A DNA stretch of 64,000 nt from Flavobacterium phragmitis (GCF_900112575.1 NZ_FOMH01000001.1:186001-250000); one strand, 5' to 3'. Counted from the stretch's first letter, positions 44,837 through 53,857 are shown. The notes: generated by a model not told the origin, from the sequence alone. A program made the numbers and translations.

Positions 44837-46708
44837 TTATCTTCCCATATAAATCAAAAGCACGGAAATATCACTTGGTGATACTCCGCTAATTCTCGAA
44901 GCTTGAGAAATGGTTACAGGACGAATCTTGCTTAATTTCTGTTTTGCTTCAATAGACATTGACTTGATTTTGTTATAATCAAAATTGTCTGGAATTTTTA
45001 CTTCTTCCAAACGATTCAACTTATCTGCATTATTTCTTTCTTTTTCGATATAACCAGAATATTTCACCTGAATTACGGCTTGCTCAACAATTTCTTCATC
45101 CAAATCATTCTCTTCGATGTAAGCCGAAACTTTTTCAAATTTCAACATATCTTCTAATTCAATCTGTGGACGAGAGAAAATCTTAAACATTTTATCTCCT
45201 TGTGAAATCGGTGCAGATTCTTTCGCTTCCAAAATCGGGTTTGTTTCTGCGATCGTAACACTTGTTTCTTTGAAGAATTGAACCATCTTTTCAGACTCGT
45301 TCAATTTCTTTTCCATTCTTCTTAAACGCTCTTCAGAAGCTAAACCAATTTCATATGACATTGGAGTCAATCTGAAATCGGCATTATCTTGACGCAACAA
45401 TGTTCTATATTCTGCTCTTGATGTAAACATACGATATGGTTCTTCCGTTCCTTTCGTAATTAAGTCATCAATTAAAACTCCGATGTAAGCTTCATCACGT
45501 TTTAAAATCAACGGATCTTTTTCGTGCACTTTCAAGTGTGCATTTATTCCAGCCATCAAACCTTGAGAAGCTGCTTCTTCATATCCTGTTGTTCCGTTAA
45601 TCTGTCCAGCGAAATACAAACCTTCCACTAACTTTGTTTCCAAAGTATGTTTCAATTGCGTTGGAGGAAAGAAATCATATTCGATTGCATAACCAGGTCT
45701 AAAGAATTTTACATTTTCAAAACCTGCTACCGAACGAAGCGCTTTGAATTGAATATCTTCAGGAAGTGAAGTTGAAAATCCGTTTACGTAAACTTCACAT
45801 GTATTCCATCCTTCAGGCTCCACAAATAATTGATGGCGTTCTTTGTCTGCAAAACGATTAATCTTATCTTCAATTGATGGACAGTATCTTGGTCCTAAAC
45901 TTTTGATTCTTCCATTGAACATTGGAGAGCGATCAAAACCTTCTCTCAAAATATCGTGAACATCCAAAGACGTATACGTCATATAACAAGAACGCTGATG
46001 CGTTAACGGAGAAGTCACATCTGAATAAGAAAACTTATCTGGCTTTGCATCTCCCTTTTCTTCGTTCATTTTAGAATAATCTAAAGAACGTCCATCCACT
46101 CGAGGTGGCGTTCCTGTTTTCATTCTTCCAGCTTCAAAACCTGCTTTAATCAAATCTTCGGTAATTCCGGTCGCAGCACTTTCTCCTGCTCTACCACCTC
46201 CGAATTGTTTTTCTCCAATATGAATCAAACCATTCAAAAAAGTACCATTTGTCAAAACCACAGATTTGGAACGAATCTCAACTCCAAGTGAAGTTCTAAT
46301 TCCTTTTATCTTTCCGCCTTCAATTATCAACCCTTTTACCATCTCTTGATAAAAATCAAGATTTGGAGTTGCTTCCAACATCATTCTCCATTCTTCTGCA
46401 AAACGCATTCTGTCACTTTGAACTCTCGGCGACCACATTGCCGGTCCTTTCGATTTATTCAACATCTTGAACTGAATTGCAGTTCGATCAGAAACAATTC
46501 CTGAATATCCTCCAAGTGCATCAATCTCACGAACAATTTGTCCTTTTGCAATTCCACCCATCGCAGGATTACAAGACATCTGCGCAATGTTTTGCAAACT
46601 CATTGTAACCAATAAAGTTTTCGATCCCAAATTTGCAGCCGCAGCTGCAGCTTCAGAACCAGCATGGCCTGCACCAACCACAATAACATCGTATTCTTCT
46701 AAAAACAT
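44837..46708 (-). CDS. mnmG: MnmG (GidA), tRNA uridine-34 carboxymethylaminomethyl synthesis enzyme
   Basis: FAD-dependent tRNA modification enzyme that acts with MnmE at wobble uridines. Length is 623 residues. The FAD-binding Rossmann motif GAGHAGSEAAAAAANLGSKT lies at residues 12-31. It continues with SCNPAMGGIAKGQIVREID and KTGTPPRVDGRSLDYSK, and has family-conserved NGTTGYEEAASQGLMAG and EEPYRMFTSRAEYR. The C-terminal helical domain (ISQASRISGVSPSDISVLLIYM) is complete. gidA often lies close to the replication origin in bacteria, which fits the parS-like sites packed just upstream. No other gene overlaps it. Confidence 0.97.
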   Translation of the reverse strand: MFLEEYDVIVVGAGHAGSEAAAAAANLGSKTLLVTMSLQNIAQMSCNPAMGGIAKGQIVREIDALGGYSGIVSDRTAIQFKMLNKSKGPAMWSPRVQSDRMRFAEEWRMMLEATPNLDFYQEMVKGLIIEGGKIKGIRTSLGVEIRSKSVVLTNGTFLNGLIHIGEKQFGGGRAGESAATGITEDLIKAGFEAGRMKTGTPPRVDGRSLDYSKMNEEKGDAKPDKFSYSDVTSPLTHQRSCYMTYTSLDVHDILREGFDRSPMFNGRIKSLGPRYCPSIEDKINRFADKERHQLFVEPEGWNTCEVYVNGFSTSLPEDIQFKALRSVAGFENVKFFRPGYAIEYDFFPPTQLKHTLETKLVEGLYFAGQINGTTGYEEAASQGLMAGINAHLKVHEKDPLILKRDEAYIGVLIDDLITKGTEEPYRMFTSRAEYRTLLRQDNADFRLTPMSYEIGLASEERLRRMEKKLNESEKMVQFFKETSVTIAETNPILEAKESAPISQGDKMFKIFSRPQIELEDMLKFEKVSAYIEENDLDEEIVEQAVIQVKYSGYIEKERNNADKLNRLEEVKIPDNFDYNKIKSMSIEAKQKLSKIRPVTISQASRISGVSPSDISVLLIYMGR

Positions 46709-46770
46709 TTTGTTTTATTATTCTCCAAAAACCGCTAACGCGGTTTCTAGAATTACTTTTATATTTTTCT

Positions 46771-46786
46771 TGTTCCACGTGGAACG
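46771..46786. other. parS-like site 1 of the cluster
   Basis: TGTTCCACGTGGAACG; near-perfect palindrome, about 63 bp upstream of the mnmG start. Confidence 0.75.
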
Positions 46787-46824
46787 TATAATTCTTTTTA
46801 TTTCAGGTTTCACATTTCAAGTTC

Positions 46825-46908
46825 AAACTAGAATCTTCAAACTAGAATCTTCAAACTAGAATCTTCAAACTAGAATCTTCAAACTAGAATCTTCAAACTA
46901 GAAGCTTC
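46825..46908. repeat. 14-bp tandem repeat, six copies
   Basis: AAACTAGAATCTTC repeated six times in register; the last copy has GCTTC in place of TCTTC. Lies between the first and second parS-like sites. Confidence 0.9.
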
Positions 46909-46913
46909 GAAAA

Positions 46914-46929
46914 TGTTTCACGTGAAACA
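46914..46929. other. parS-like site 2 of the cluster (perfect consensus)
   Basis: TGTTTCACGTGAAACA, a 16-bp perfect palindrome identical to the consensus parS of Bacillus-type chromosomal ParB. Confidence 0.88.
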
Positions 46930-46935
46930 TTTCAA

Positions 46936-47007
46936 AAACTTCCATTCTAAACTTCCATTCTAAACTTCCATTCTAAACTTCCATTCTAAACTTCCATTCT
47001 AAACTTC
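46936..47007. repeat. 13-bp tandem repeat, five copies plus a partial one
   Basis: AAACTTCCATTCT repeated five times (46936-47000), then AAACTTC of a sixth. Lies between the second and third parS-like sites. Confidence 0.9.
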
Positions 47008-47026
47008 AAAGACCATTTCAAAATCA

Positions 47027-47042
47027 TGTTCCACGTGAAACA
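47027..47042. other. parS-like site 3 of the cluster
   Basis: TGTTCCACGTGAAACA; one position from the exact consensus. Confidence 0.85.
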
Positions 47043-47079
47043 TCCTATTTCTTTTCTTTTAAATTCAAACTTAAAAAAT

Positions 47080-47095
47080 CGTTCCACGTGGAACG
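47080..47095. other. parS-like site 4 of the cluster
   Basis: CGTTCCACGTGGAACG; a perfect palindrome of the GTTCCACGTGGAAC variant. Confidence 0.75.
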
Positions 47096-47127
47096 ATTTA
47101 ATTTATTATTCAAAATTTTTATTCTAA

Positions 47128-47143
47128 CGTTCCACGTGGAACG
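47128..47143. other. parS-like site 5 of the cluster
   Basis: CGTTCCACGTGGAACG, identical to site 4 and 48 bp further on. Confidence 0.75.
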
Positions 47144-47172
47144 TTGTTATTTTTACCTATAATCTCTAAATA

Positions 47173-47188
47173 TGTTTCACGTGGAACG
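47173..47188. other. parS-like site 6 of the cluster
   Basis: TGTTTCACGTGGAACG; mixed TTTC/GGAAC flanks. Confidence 0.75.
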
Positions 47189-47212
47189 TTGTAACAAATC
47201 AAAACTTAAAAA

Positions 47213-47228
47213 CGTTTCACGTGGAACA
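47213..47228. other. parS-like site 7 of the cluster
   Basis: CGTTTCACGTGGAACA; 40 bp after site 6. Confidence 0.75.
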
Positions 47229-47252
47229 TCTCTATAATAAAAAGAAATTTAA

Positions 47253-47672
47253 TTACTGTTCCACGTGAAACATCTTCATCTTCTCCTCTTCCTTAGCTCT
47301 CATTAATTGAGCATCTTCATCAGTCTTATCTTTATATCCACAGTAATGTAGTATACCATGAGACAGCACTCTTTTAAGTTCTTCGGCAAATGAAACATTG
47401 AAGTCTTTTGCATTGTCTGCAACACGTTCTACAGAAACAAAAATATCGCCATTTAACTCGTTACCAACTGTATAATCAAAACTGATAATATCAGTAAGAG
47501 TATCATGATCTAGATATTCAACGTTGATTTTATGAAGATATTCATCATCACAAAATATATAATTGATCTCTCCTTCATTCTTGTTTTCAGAAACAATTAC
47601 AGCACTAAGCCAGTCACTAAAAGCCTGCTCGTCTCCTAGAGTAAAATCTGTTTCGTAATTAAAATTTATCAT
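47253..47672 (-). CDS. ybeY: YbeY, rRNA maturation endoribonuclease
   Basis: Metal-dependent RNase involved in 16S rRNA maturation and ribosome quality control. Length is 139 residues. The core LSHGILHYCGYKDKTDEDAQ carries the family's H-x3-H pair; the third metal-binding His expected six residues after the second is replaced here by Asp (GYKD instead of GYDH). The upstream NVEYLDHDTLTDIISFDY is typical. The last six codons, Met-Phe-His-Val-Glu-Gln, are encoded by a parS-like palindrome, so the gene's 3' end doubles as a ParB site. The start overlaps the stop of the DUF4175 gene by four bases (ATGA), indicating translational coupling. Confidence 0.92.
   Translation of the reverse strand: MINFNYETDFTLGDEQAFSDWLSAVIVSENKNEGEINYIFCDDEYLHKINVEYLDHDTLTDIISFDYTVGNELNGDIFVSVERVADNAKDFNVSFAEELKRVLSHGILHYCGYKDKTDEDAQLMRAKEEEKMKMFHVEQ
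47257..47272. other. parS-like site 8 of the cluster, inside the ybeY 3' end
   Basis: TGTTCCACGTGAAACA lies within the last codons of ybeY, read on the minus strand as ATG TTT CAC GTG GAA CA. Confidence 0.85.
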
Positions 47673-50600
47673 TTTGTATTAAAGTATTCTTGAACTTTTT
47701 GATTAAAATTCGAGCGCAAAGGTAGTGATTGTCTGTTTAATATCTCCACACTGTTTAAATATTCCAATAGTGAACTTGGTAAAGCATTTGAACGATTCGT
47801 AAATTCAGCCTTATTTGTTTCAGATTGTCTTTGTGTATCCTGACCTTGTTGCTGAACTGCATTGTTTAATTTCCATAATTCTTGCTGGATATTTAGAATG
47901 CGTTGTAAGTTCTCATTCTTAAAACCTTTATTTAAAATCTGCTTTTCAGATTGTTTCATCTGATCAATAATAGATCTGCCTTGAGCATCTAAACCTTTCT
48001 TCGCTAACTCTTTTTGAAGTGCTTCACGAAGCTTAACTTGCTCTTTGTATATTTCCATTATTGCTTCTGCATCGCCTTCTCCATCTTCTCCTTCATTACC
48101 ATTCTTCTCTCCTTTTCCACTTTTTCCATCTTTACCAGAAGAACCTTTATCTCCACTTTTGTTACCTTGTCCTTCCTTTCCTTGTCCATCTTTACCCTGA
48201 CCGTTTTGTCCTTGTCCAGACTTTCCATCTTTACCTTCACCAGGTTTGTCTCCCGGTTGTTGTCCAGGTTTCATTCCTTCTTTCATTTTATCTGCAAGAC
48301 CTTTTTGTTTCTGAATAATATCTGGTAACTGCATTCCTTGTCCGTCTCCTGGTTTAGGTTTTCCAGCTCCCGGTTTAGGCATAGACATCTGCATGTTGTT
48401 CAATAAATCACTTAAAAAATCGGCTAACTTATTTGCTGATGAAACTGCATATTGCTGGTGTGAAACTCCTCTTGGAATCTGAACATCGGTCAAGGTTTCT
48501 ATAGCTTTGTCCATGTTGTATTGCACGTTTCCTATTTCCTTAGTAACGTCTTCAGCAACCTTTGGATTACGTAATGAAAGTGCAAACAAACTATCATCTA
48601 CATGTCGGAACTGCTGTTTCAAGTTCTGCTGAATCTTGATATTTTTTGTGAATGTAGAAGAACCTAGTTTCATTGCTTTGAACTGTTTCATCACATCTTC
48701 TTGCGATAAAGAATAAGCTAAAAGATTATCTAGAATCTGACGAAGCATTGCTACATCTTCCTCTAATTGTTCTTGTTCTCCACCTTCCATTTCGCTCTGC
48801 ATTTCCTGAGCCATAGACTTCATTTTCTTTGCAGCACTTTTCTGTTTTGGTTTAGCTCCAGAAGTATTCTTTTTACTTAATTCCTCAGAAGCTTTATTCA
48901 AATCATTGTCTACATCTTTCTCTTTAGAAGCATCAGATGGAATATCTAAAGGCTTCTTTAAAGTCTTATTTTCTTCCTTCAAATCTTTTAAATCTTCCTG
49001 AATCTTATCAAAAGATTTATTGATTTCATCCTGCTTCTCTTTAGTATTTTCTTTCTCTTTATTAGATAACTGTTCCTGTTGTTCTGACAGTTTGTTTAGT
49101 TTCTCTGCAACTTGTTCTGCTTTCTTTGAAACATAAAAACGTTTGGTTAGCTCAACCAATTGTTCTAAATTACGAGATTGGTTTTTACTTATTTGTTTGA
49201 ACTTTTCCATCTTATCAAACAGTTCTTCACTGTTTAATTTATCGTTTAAGTTCTTTAATTCGTCTAATAATTTCTGATTTTTTTCTAAATCTTTCTGGGC
49301 ATTATCTAAACGCTTTTGTAAATCTTCAGCTGTTTTATCTTTCTTATCATCTTTAAACTTGTCCAAATTCTGATTCATTTTTTCAGAAAACTGTTTCATC
49401 ATTTCATCTTGTTGTTTCTGACGTTTTATAAAATCATTGATCTTCTGTTGATCTTTAAACTCTAAATTATCTTTTTCTTTTCCCGTATTTTGAAGCTTAT
49501 CCATTTCTGAAATCTGCTTCGTTTGGTTCTTCAAAGATTTAGATAAACTATTAATGTTTTGATTTTGCTGCTGTAATTCCTGATCCTGAATTTCATCTGT
49601 TGTAGCTACACGATCTGAAAATGTAGAAGACTTTGTAGACTTAAATCCGTGTGGTGCATCGTTATCGAAAACTTCAAAATAGTACTCGTATGAAACTCCT
49701 TCTTCTACTGGAAGATTGCTTGGAAAATTAAAAACAAACTGATCAAATACTCCAGACTTCACAGGAATATTTCCACGCTTAGCAGACTGTGGTTTGTTAC
49801 GTTCATAGTATACAATTTGTAATTTCGAAAGTCCGTAATCGTCACCCAATCTTCCAAGAATATAGTTCTTATCTAGCTTCAAACTGTCTGGTGCAGGACC
49901 TACATTGATGGTTGGAAACTGATCTTTGATTACAGATAGCTGATAATCTAGTTTTTCGTAGTTTTTCACCTTATCATTAGACGTAAGAATCTGATATTCT
50001 GTATTTTGATTAATATTTTTAGCCAATTTAAACTCATTTTCTGCCTTATTGAACTTAAATACTTCATTATCTCTTTTCCATACTACTTCTTGTGTAGATT
50101 TGGTATTCATTTTCCAGGTTACAGTTGTTCCTTCTGGTACAATAGCGTTTCCAGTTCCTTGAATCGTCTCTGATTTTTTCTTCAGATAAGAAGGAAAATT
50201 TAAAACCATTTCGAAGTTTGCAATGGATGGAACTGTGATTACTTTCAATTCATATTCTTCTGAAACTACATTATTTCCTTCAAAAGAAAAGGGAACATTT
50301 TCAACAGGTTTTTCAATTTTAAATTCAAACTTTCCAGGTTGAGAAGATTCCATAAAATAACTTTCATCACCAATATGAATCATGACATTTTCTGGAACTA
50401 CATTTCCAACAGATTCCATTTTGATCACAAAATCTTTGTTTTGTTCTGCTTGTAAATTAGAATTCAAAACCACAAATTTGAAAGGAGCAGGTGGTAAAAA
50501 TGCAGAATTGAAATGCACTACTCTATTCAAACTTTGAGAAATTATATTGCTATTTCCAGAAATATAAAACACAGCAAAAAGCAAAATTGGCACTAAAGCC

Positions 50601-51070
50601 AATGGTAAATATTTTTTATTCGCTTTAAAATTGATTGCATTTCCAAAAGGAATTGGTTGCAAAGAATTAGCCTTTTGTTCTATCGAAGCCAAAACTAATT
50701 CTGAACTTTCAGCATTATTTTCAGATGACAATTGCAAAAAGTTAGTCAGTTTATCACTCACTTCTGTGAAATGATTTCCAATGATTTTTGAAGCTTGAGT
50801 ATAATCAATTCCCTTTTGAAGTTTGAATAACTTAAATAATGGAAACAGAATTAAACGTACCAAAAGGAAAACTTCAACTGCAATAAATAACCAAAATAGA
50901 AACGTTCTTCCTATAGGTTTTAGCCAAAGAAAATACTCTACAAAAAGCGTAAATAGAAAATACAATAAACCAAAACCGGTAAAAAGTAATATCCCTTTTA
51001 TCAGTTCGTTGGTATAATATTTCTTAATGAAAGCTTCTAACTTTTGATATATAGCAGATGATGTTTTCAA
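47669..51070 (-). CDS. Large DUF4175-type membrane protein
   Basis: A 1133-residue protein of the DUF4175 type, widespread in Bacteroidota but of unknown function. Three hydrophobic segments lie at about residues 22-43 (GILLFTGFGLLYFLFTLF), 53-76 and 154-172. A large beta-rich exposed region follows at about 190-490. A long coiled-coil region runs from about 520 to 800 (KQISEMDKLQNTGKEKDN, KRQKQQDEMMKQFSEKM). A Gly/Lys/Gln/Asp-rich linker follows at about 920-1000 (GQGQNGQGKDGQGKEGQGN), then a helical end. It overlaps ybeY by four bases, so the two form an operon. The low-complexity tract is natural to this family and is not an error. Confidence 0.82.
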   Translation of the reverse strand: MKTSSAIYQKLEAFIKKYYTNELIKGILLFTGFGLLYFLFTLFVEYFLWLKPIGRTFLFWLFIAVEVFLLVRLILFPLFKLFKLQKGIDYTQASKIIGNHFTEVSDKLTNFLQLSSENNAESSELVLASIEQKANSLQPIPFGNAINFKANKKYLPLALVPILLFAVFYISGNSNIISQSLNRVVHFNSAFLPPAPFKFVVLNSNLQAEQNKDFVIKMESVGNVVPENVMIHIGDESYFMESSQPGKFEFKIEKPVENVPFSFEGNNVVSEEYELKVITVPSIANFEMVLNFPSYLKKKSETIQGTGNAIVPEGTTVTWKMNTKSTQEVVWKRDNEVFKFNKAENEFKLAKNINQNTEYQILTSNDKVKNYEKLDYQLSVIKDQFPTINVGPAPDSLKLDKNYILGRLGDDYGLSKLQIVYYERNKPQSAKRGNIPVKSGVFDQFVFNFPSNLPVEEGVSYEYYFEVFDNDAPHGFKSTKSSTFSDRVATTDEIQDQELQQQNQNINSLSKSLKNQTKQISEMDKLQNTGKEKDNLEFKDQQKINDFIKRQKQQDEMMKQFSEKMNQNLDKFKDDKKDKTAEDLQKRLDNAQKDLEKNQKLLDELKNLNDKLNSEELFDKMEKFKQISKNQSRNLEQLVELTKRFYVSKKAEQVAEKLNKLSEQQEQLSNKEKENTKEKQDEINKSFDKIQEDLKDLKEENKTLKKPLDIPSDASKEKDVDNDLNKASEELSKKNTSGAKPKQKSAAKKMKSMAQEMQSEMEGGEQEQLEEDVAMLRQILDNLLAYSLSQEDVMKQFKAMKLGSSTFTKNIKIQQNLKQQFRHVDDSLFALSLRNPKVAEDVTKEIGNVQYNMDKAIETLTDVQIPRGVSHQQYAVSSANKLADFLSDLLNNMQMSMPKPGAGKPKPGDGQGMQLPDIIQKQKGLADKMKEGMKPGQQPGDKPGEGKDGKSGQGQNGQGKDGQGKEGQGNKSGDKGSSGKDGKSGKGEKNGNEGEDGEGDAEAIMEIYKEQVKLREALQKELAKKGLDAQGRSIIDQMKQSEKQILNKGFKNENLQRILNIQQELWKLNNAVQQQGQDTQRQSETNKAEFTNRSNALPSSLLEYLNSVEILNRQSLPLRSNFNQKVQEYFNTK

Positions 51071-51187
51071 AATAAATCTGTTTTAATTATAACCTATAAA
51101 AGTAGTAATTATAAAGATTCAAATTCTAAAAAATTAAATTCCAAATTCCAAGGATTCACCTAGTTTGGAATTTGGAATTTTTAAAAA

Positions 51188-51215
51188 TTTGAATTTATTG
51201 AAAGTCGTATCTTTG
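51188..51215 (+). promoter_or_regulatory. Bacteroidota promoter for gltX
   Basis: TTTG (51188-51191), 16-base spacer, TATCTTTG (51208-51215). The ATG at 51234 lies 18 bases after the -7 element, giving a short leader. Confidence 0.7.
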
Positions 51216-51233
51216 CAACAAAATTTTAAACAA

Positions 51234-52739
51234 ATGTCAAAGCAAGTTCGTGTGCGTTTTGCACCAAGTCCGACTGGACCGTTACATATTGGCGGAGTTC
51301 GTACTGCCCTATTTAATTATTTATTTGCAAAGAAACATAACGGTGTTTTTTATCTGAGAATTGAAGATACAGATCAAACTCGTTTTGTTCCAGGTGCAGA
51401 GGCTTACATTATGGAAGCTCTTGAATGGTTAGGAATTGCTCCTGAAGAAACGGTTGGAAAAAATGAAAAATTTGGTCCATACAGACAAAGCGAACGTAAA
51501 GATTTATACCAACAATATGCAGATCAGTTGATAAATTCTGGTTGGGCATATTATGCTTTTGATACTCCTGAAGCTTTGGATGCACATAGAAAACAACACG
51601 AAGCTGAAGGAAAAACATTTATTTACAATCATCACAATCGTGAAAAATTAGATACTTCTTTGGTAATTTCTGCAGAAGAAACGGCTAAAAGAATTGCAAA
51701 TGGAGAACATTATGTAATCCGTTTTAAAACTCCGGTTGATGAAACTTTACATTTAAAAGATATCATTCGTGGTGATGTTAAGTTTGAAACTAATCTTTTG
51801 GATGATAAAGTTCTTTTCAAAAGTGACGGAATGCCAACGTACCATTTAGCCAATATTGTAGATGATCATTTGATGGAAACTTCACATGTAATTCGTGGTG
51901 AAGAATGGTTACCATCGATGCCACTTCACGTTTTATTATACAAAGCATTTGGTTGGGAAGCTCCGGAATTTGCTCATTTACCTTTGATTTTGAAACCAGT
52001 TGGAAATGGTAAATTATCAAAAAGAGATGGAGACAAAATGGGATTCCCTGTATTTCCTTTAGAATGGAAAACCGAAGAAGGAATTTCATCTGGTTATAGA
52101 GAAAAAGGATTTTTCCCGGAAGCAGTTGTAAACTTCCTTGCTTTATTAGGATGGAATGACGGAACTGATAAAGAATTATTTTCTTTAGAAGAATTAGCAG
52201 AAGCTTTTGACTTAAACAGAGTTCACAAAGCTGGGGCTAAATTTGATCCAGAGAAAAACAAATGGTTCAACCATCAATATTTAGTAAAACAAAATGATGC
52301 AGATTTGGCCAAAACCTTCTCTCCTATTTTAGAGAAAAAAGGCTTCTCGACTCCGCTCGAAGTGACAACTCGTATTGTTTCACTTGTAAAAGAAAGAGCA
52401 AACTTTGTTTCAGAATTTTGGGATCTGACAGATTTCTTTTTCCAAGCTCCAACTGCTTATGATGAAAAAGCAAGTAAAAACTGGAAAGAAGAAACTCCAA
52501 CTTTAATGCAGGAACTGATTTCTGTTTTAGAAAATATTGAAGATTTTACTTCTGCAAATATTGAAGCAATCGTAAAAGATTGGTTAACTAAAAACGAAAT
52601 CGGAATGGGTAAAGTAATGCAACCTTTCCGTTTAAGTTTGGTTGGAGCTCTTAAAGGTCCTCACCTATTTGATATTGTTGAAATCATTGGAAAAGAAGAA
52701 ACAATTTCTAGAATTCAAAAAGCGATTGAAACTTTATAA
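51234..52739 (+). CDS. gltX: Glutamyl-tRNA synthetase
   Basis: Class I aminoacyl-tRNA synthetase charging tRNA-Glu. I start at the ATG at 51234 (MSKQVRVRFAPSPTGPLHIGG), since the upstream extension would cross the promoter. The HIGH motif PTGPLHIGG lies at residues 13-21 and the KMSKS equivalent KLSKRDGD at about 259-266. A helical anticodon-binding domain ends the protein (GMGKVMQPFRLSLVGALKG, DIVEIIGKEETISRIQKAI). Length is 501 residues, normal. It is divergent from the DUF4175-ybeY operon and ends in a terminator. Confidence 0.97.
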   Translation: MSKQVRVRFAPSPTGPLHIGGVRTALFNYLFAKKHNGVFYLRIEDTDQTRFVPGAEAYIMEALEWLGIAPEETVGKNEKFGPYRQSERKDLYQQYADQLINSGWAYYAFDTPEALDAHRKQHEAEGKTFIYNHHNREKLDTSLVISAEETAKRIANGEHYVIRFKTPVDETLHLKDIIRGDVKFETNLLDDKVLFKSDGMPTYHLANIVDDHLMETSHVIRGEEWLPSMPLHVLLYKAFGWEAPEFAHLPLILKPVGNGKLSKRDGDKMGFPVFPLEWKTEEGISSGYREKGFFPEAVVNFLALLGWNDGTDKELFSLEELAEAFDLNRVHKAGAKFDPEKNKWFNHQYLVKQNDADLAKTFSPILEKKGFSTPLEVTTRIVSLVKERANFVSEFWDLTDFFFQAPTAYDEKASKNWKEETPTLMQELISVLENIEDFTSANIEAIVKDWLTKNEIGMGKVMQPFRLSLVGALKGPHLFDIVEIIGKEETISRIQKAIETL

Positions 52740-52761
52740 TTAAAATTTCATTTAAAAATAG

Positions 52762-52803
52762 AAACGCTAAGTAACATCAAAAAAATGTTCTTAGCGTTTT
52801 TTT
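52762..52803 (+). terminator. gltX terminator
   Basis: AAACGCTAA (52762-52770) pairs with TTAGCGTTT (52791-52799); an inner AACAT/ATGTT pair extends it and a T run follows. Confidence 0.85.
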
Positions 52804-52873
52804 AATGTTTGATAATTCCTTTTTAGAAGAATTTTCGTAATTTACCAGAATCATAAATATAAATTACATAACC

Positions 52874-53857
52874 ATGAGTACAGCATTTATTATCTTTTTA
52901 GTATTGGCATTCTTCATTTTCATGTCATCTTTCTTTACTGTAAAACAGCAATCGTCTGTTATTATCGAACGATTTGGAAAATTTCAGAGTGTTAGAAATT
53001 CAGGATTACAACTTAAAATTCCGATGGTTGATAGATTGGCCGGAAGAGTAAATCTTAAAATTCAGCAATTGGATGTTATCATTGAAACTAAAACAAGAGA
53101 CAACGTTTTCATCAAAATGAAAGTTTCAGTTCAGTTCAAAGTGATTCAAGATAAAGTTTACGAAGCATTTTATAAACTAGAATATCCACATGATCAGATT
53201 ACTTCTTATGTTTTTGATGTAGTTCGTGCTGAAGTTCCGAAACTAAAACTGGATGATGTTTTTGAAAGAAAAGACGATATTGCGGTTGCAGTAAAACGTG
53301 AATTGAACGAGGCAATGTCTGCATATGGATATGATATCATCAATACTCTGGTTACCGATATTGACCCAGACATCCAGGTAAAAAATGCAATGAACAGAAT
53401 CAACGCTGCCGATAGAGAAAAAACGGCTGCAGAATTTGAAGCAGAAAGTTCAAGAATTAGAATCGTTGCCAAAGCAAAAGCTGAAGCTGAAAGTAAACGT
53501 TTACAAGGACAAGGTATTGCAGATCAGCGTCGTGAAATTGCAAGAGGTCTTGTAGAAAGTGTTGAAGTTTTAAACAAAGTTGGAATTAATTCTCAAGAAG
53601 CTTCTGCCTTAATTGTAGTAACACAACATTACGATACTTTACAATCAATTGGTTCTGATGCAAATTCAAACTTAATTCTTTTACCAAATTCGCCTCAAGC
53701 TGGAAGCGACATGTTAAACAATATGGTTGCATCATTTACAGCTTCAAACCAAGTTGGAGAAATGATGAAGAAGAATAATAAAAAAATTGAAAAACCAAAA
53801 CAAACCCCAAGACAATCTGGTTATGAAGATGACATTCAACCAGACGTTCAACAATAA
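52874..53857 (+). CDS. SPFH (band 7/stomatin) domain membrane protein
   Basis: A 327-residue protein with an N-terminal membrane anchor (residues 3-24, AFIIFLVLAFFIFMSSFF) and an SPFH domain (VIIERFGKFQSVRNSGLQLK, IQQLDVIIETKTRDNVFIKM, VRAEVPKLKLDDVFERKD). A coiled coil follows (AMNRINAADREKTAAEFEAE, KAKAEAESKRLQGQG). It resembles the QmcA/HflK group, which organise membrane microdomains or act with proteases; the precise role is not known. The C-tail (about residues 290-327) is charged and Asn/Lys-rich. A converging terminator hairpin lies at the end and overlaps the stop of the next minus-strand gene. Confidence 0.9.
   Translation: MSTAFIIFLVLAFFIFMSSFFTVKQQSSVIIERFGKFQSVRNSGLQLKIPMVDRLAGRVNLKIQQLDVIIETKTRDNVFIKMKVSVQFKVIQDKVYEAFYKLEYPHDQITSYVFDVVRAEVPKLKLDDVFERKDDIAVAVKRELNEAMSAYGYDIINTLVTDIDPDIQVKNAMNRINAADREKTAAEFEAESSRIRIVAKAKAEAESKRLQGQGIADQRREIARGLVESVEVLNKVGINSQEASALIVVTQHYDTLQSIGSDANSNLILLPNSPQAGSDMLNNMVASFTASNQVGEMMKKNNKKIEKPKQTPRQSGYEDDIQPDVQQ

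Larger units (their letters stand above)
46709..47252. other. parS cluster region between mnmG and ybeY (candidate centromere)
   Basis: About 545 bp with no gene but eight CACGTG-centred parS-like palindromes (the last overlapping the 3' end of ybeY), spaced from about 40 to 143 bp centre to centre. Two short tandem arrays lie between the first and third sites. This is the densest such group in the window, with one site matching the parS consensus exactly. Confidence 0.75.
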
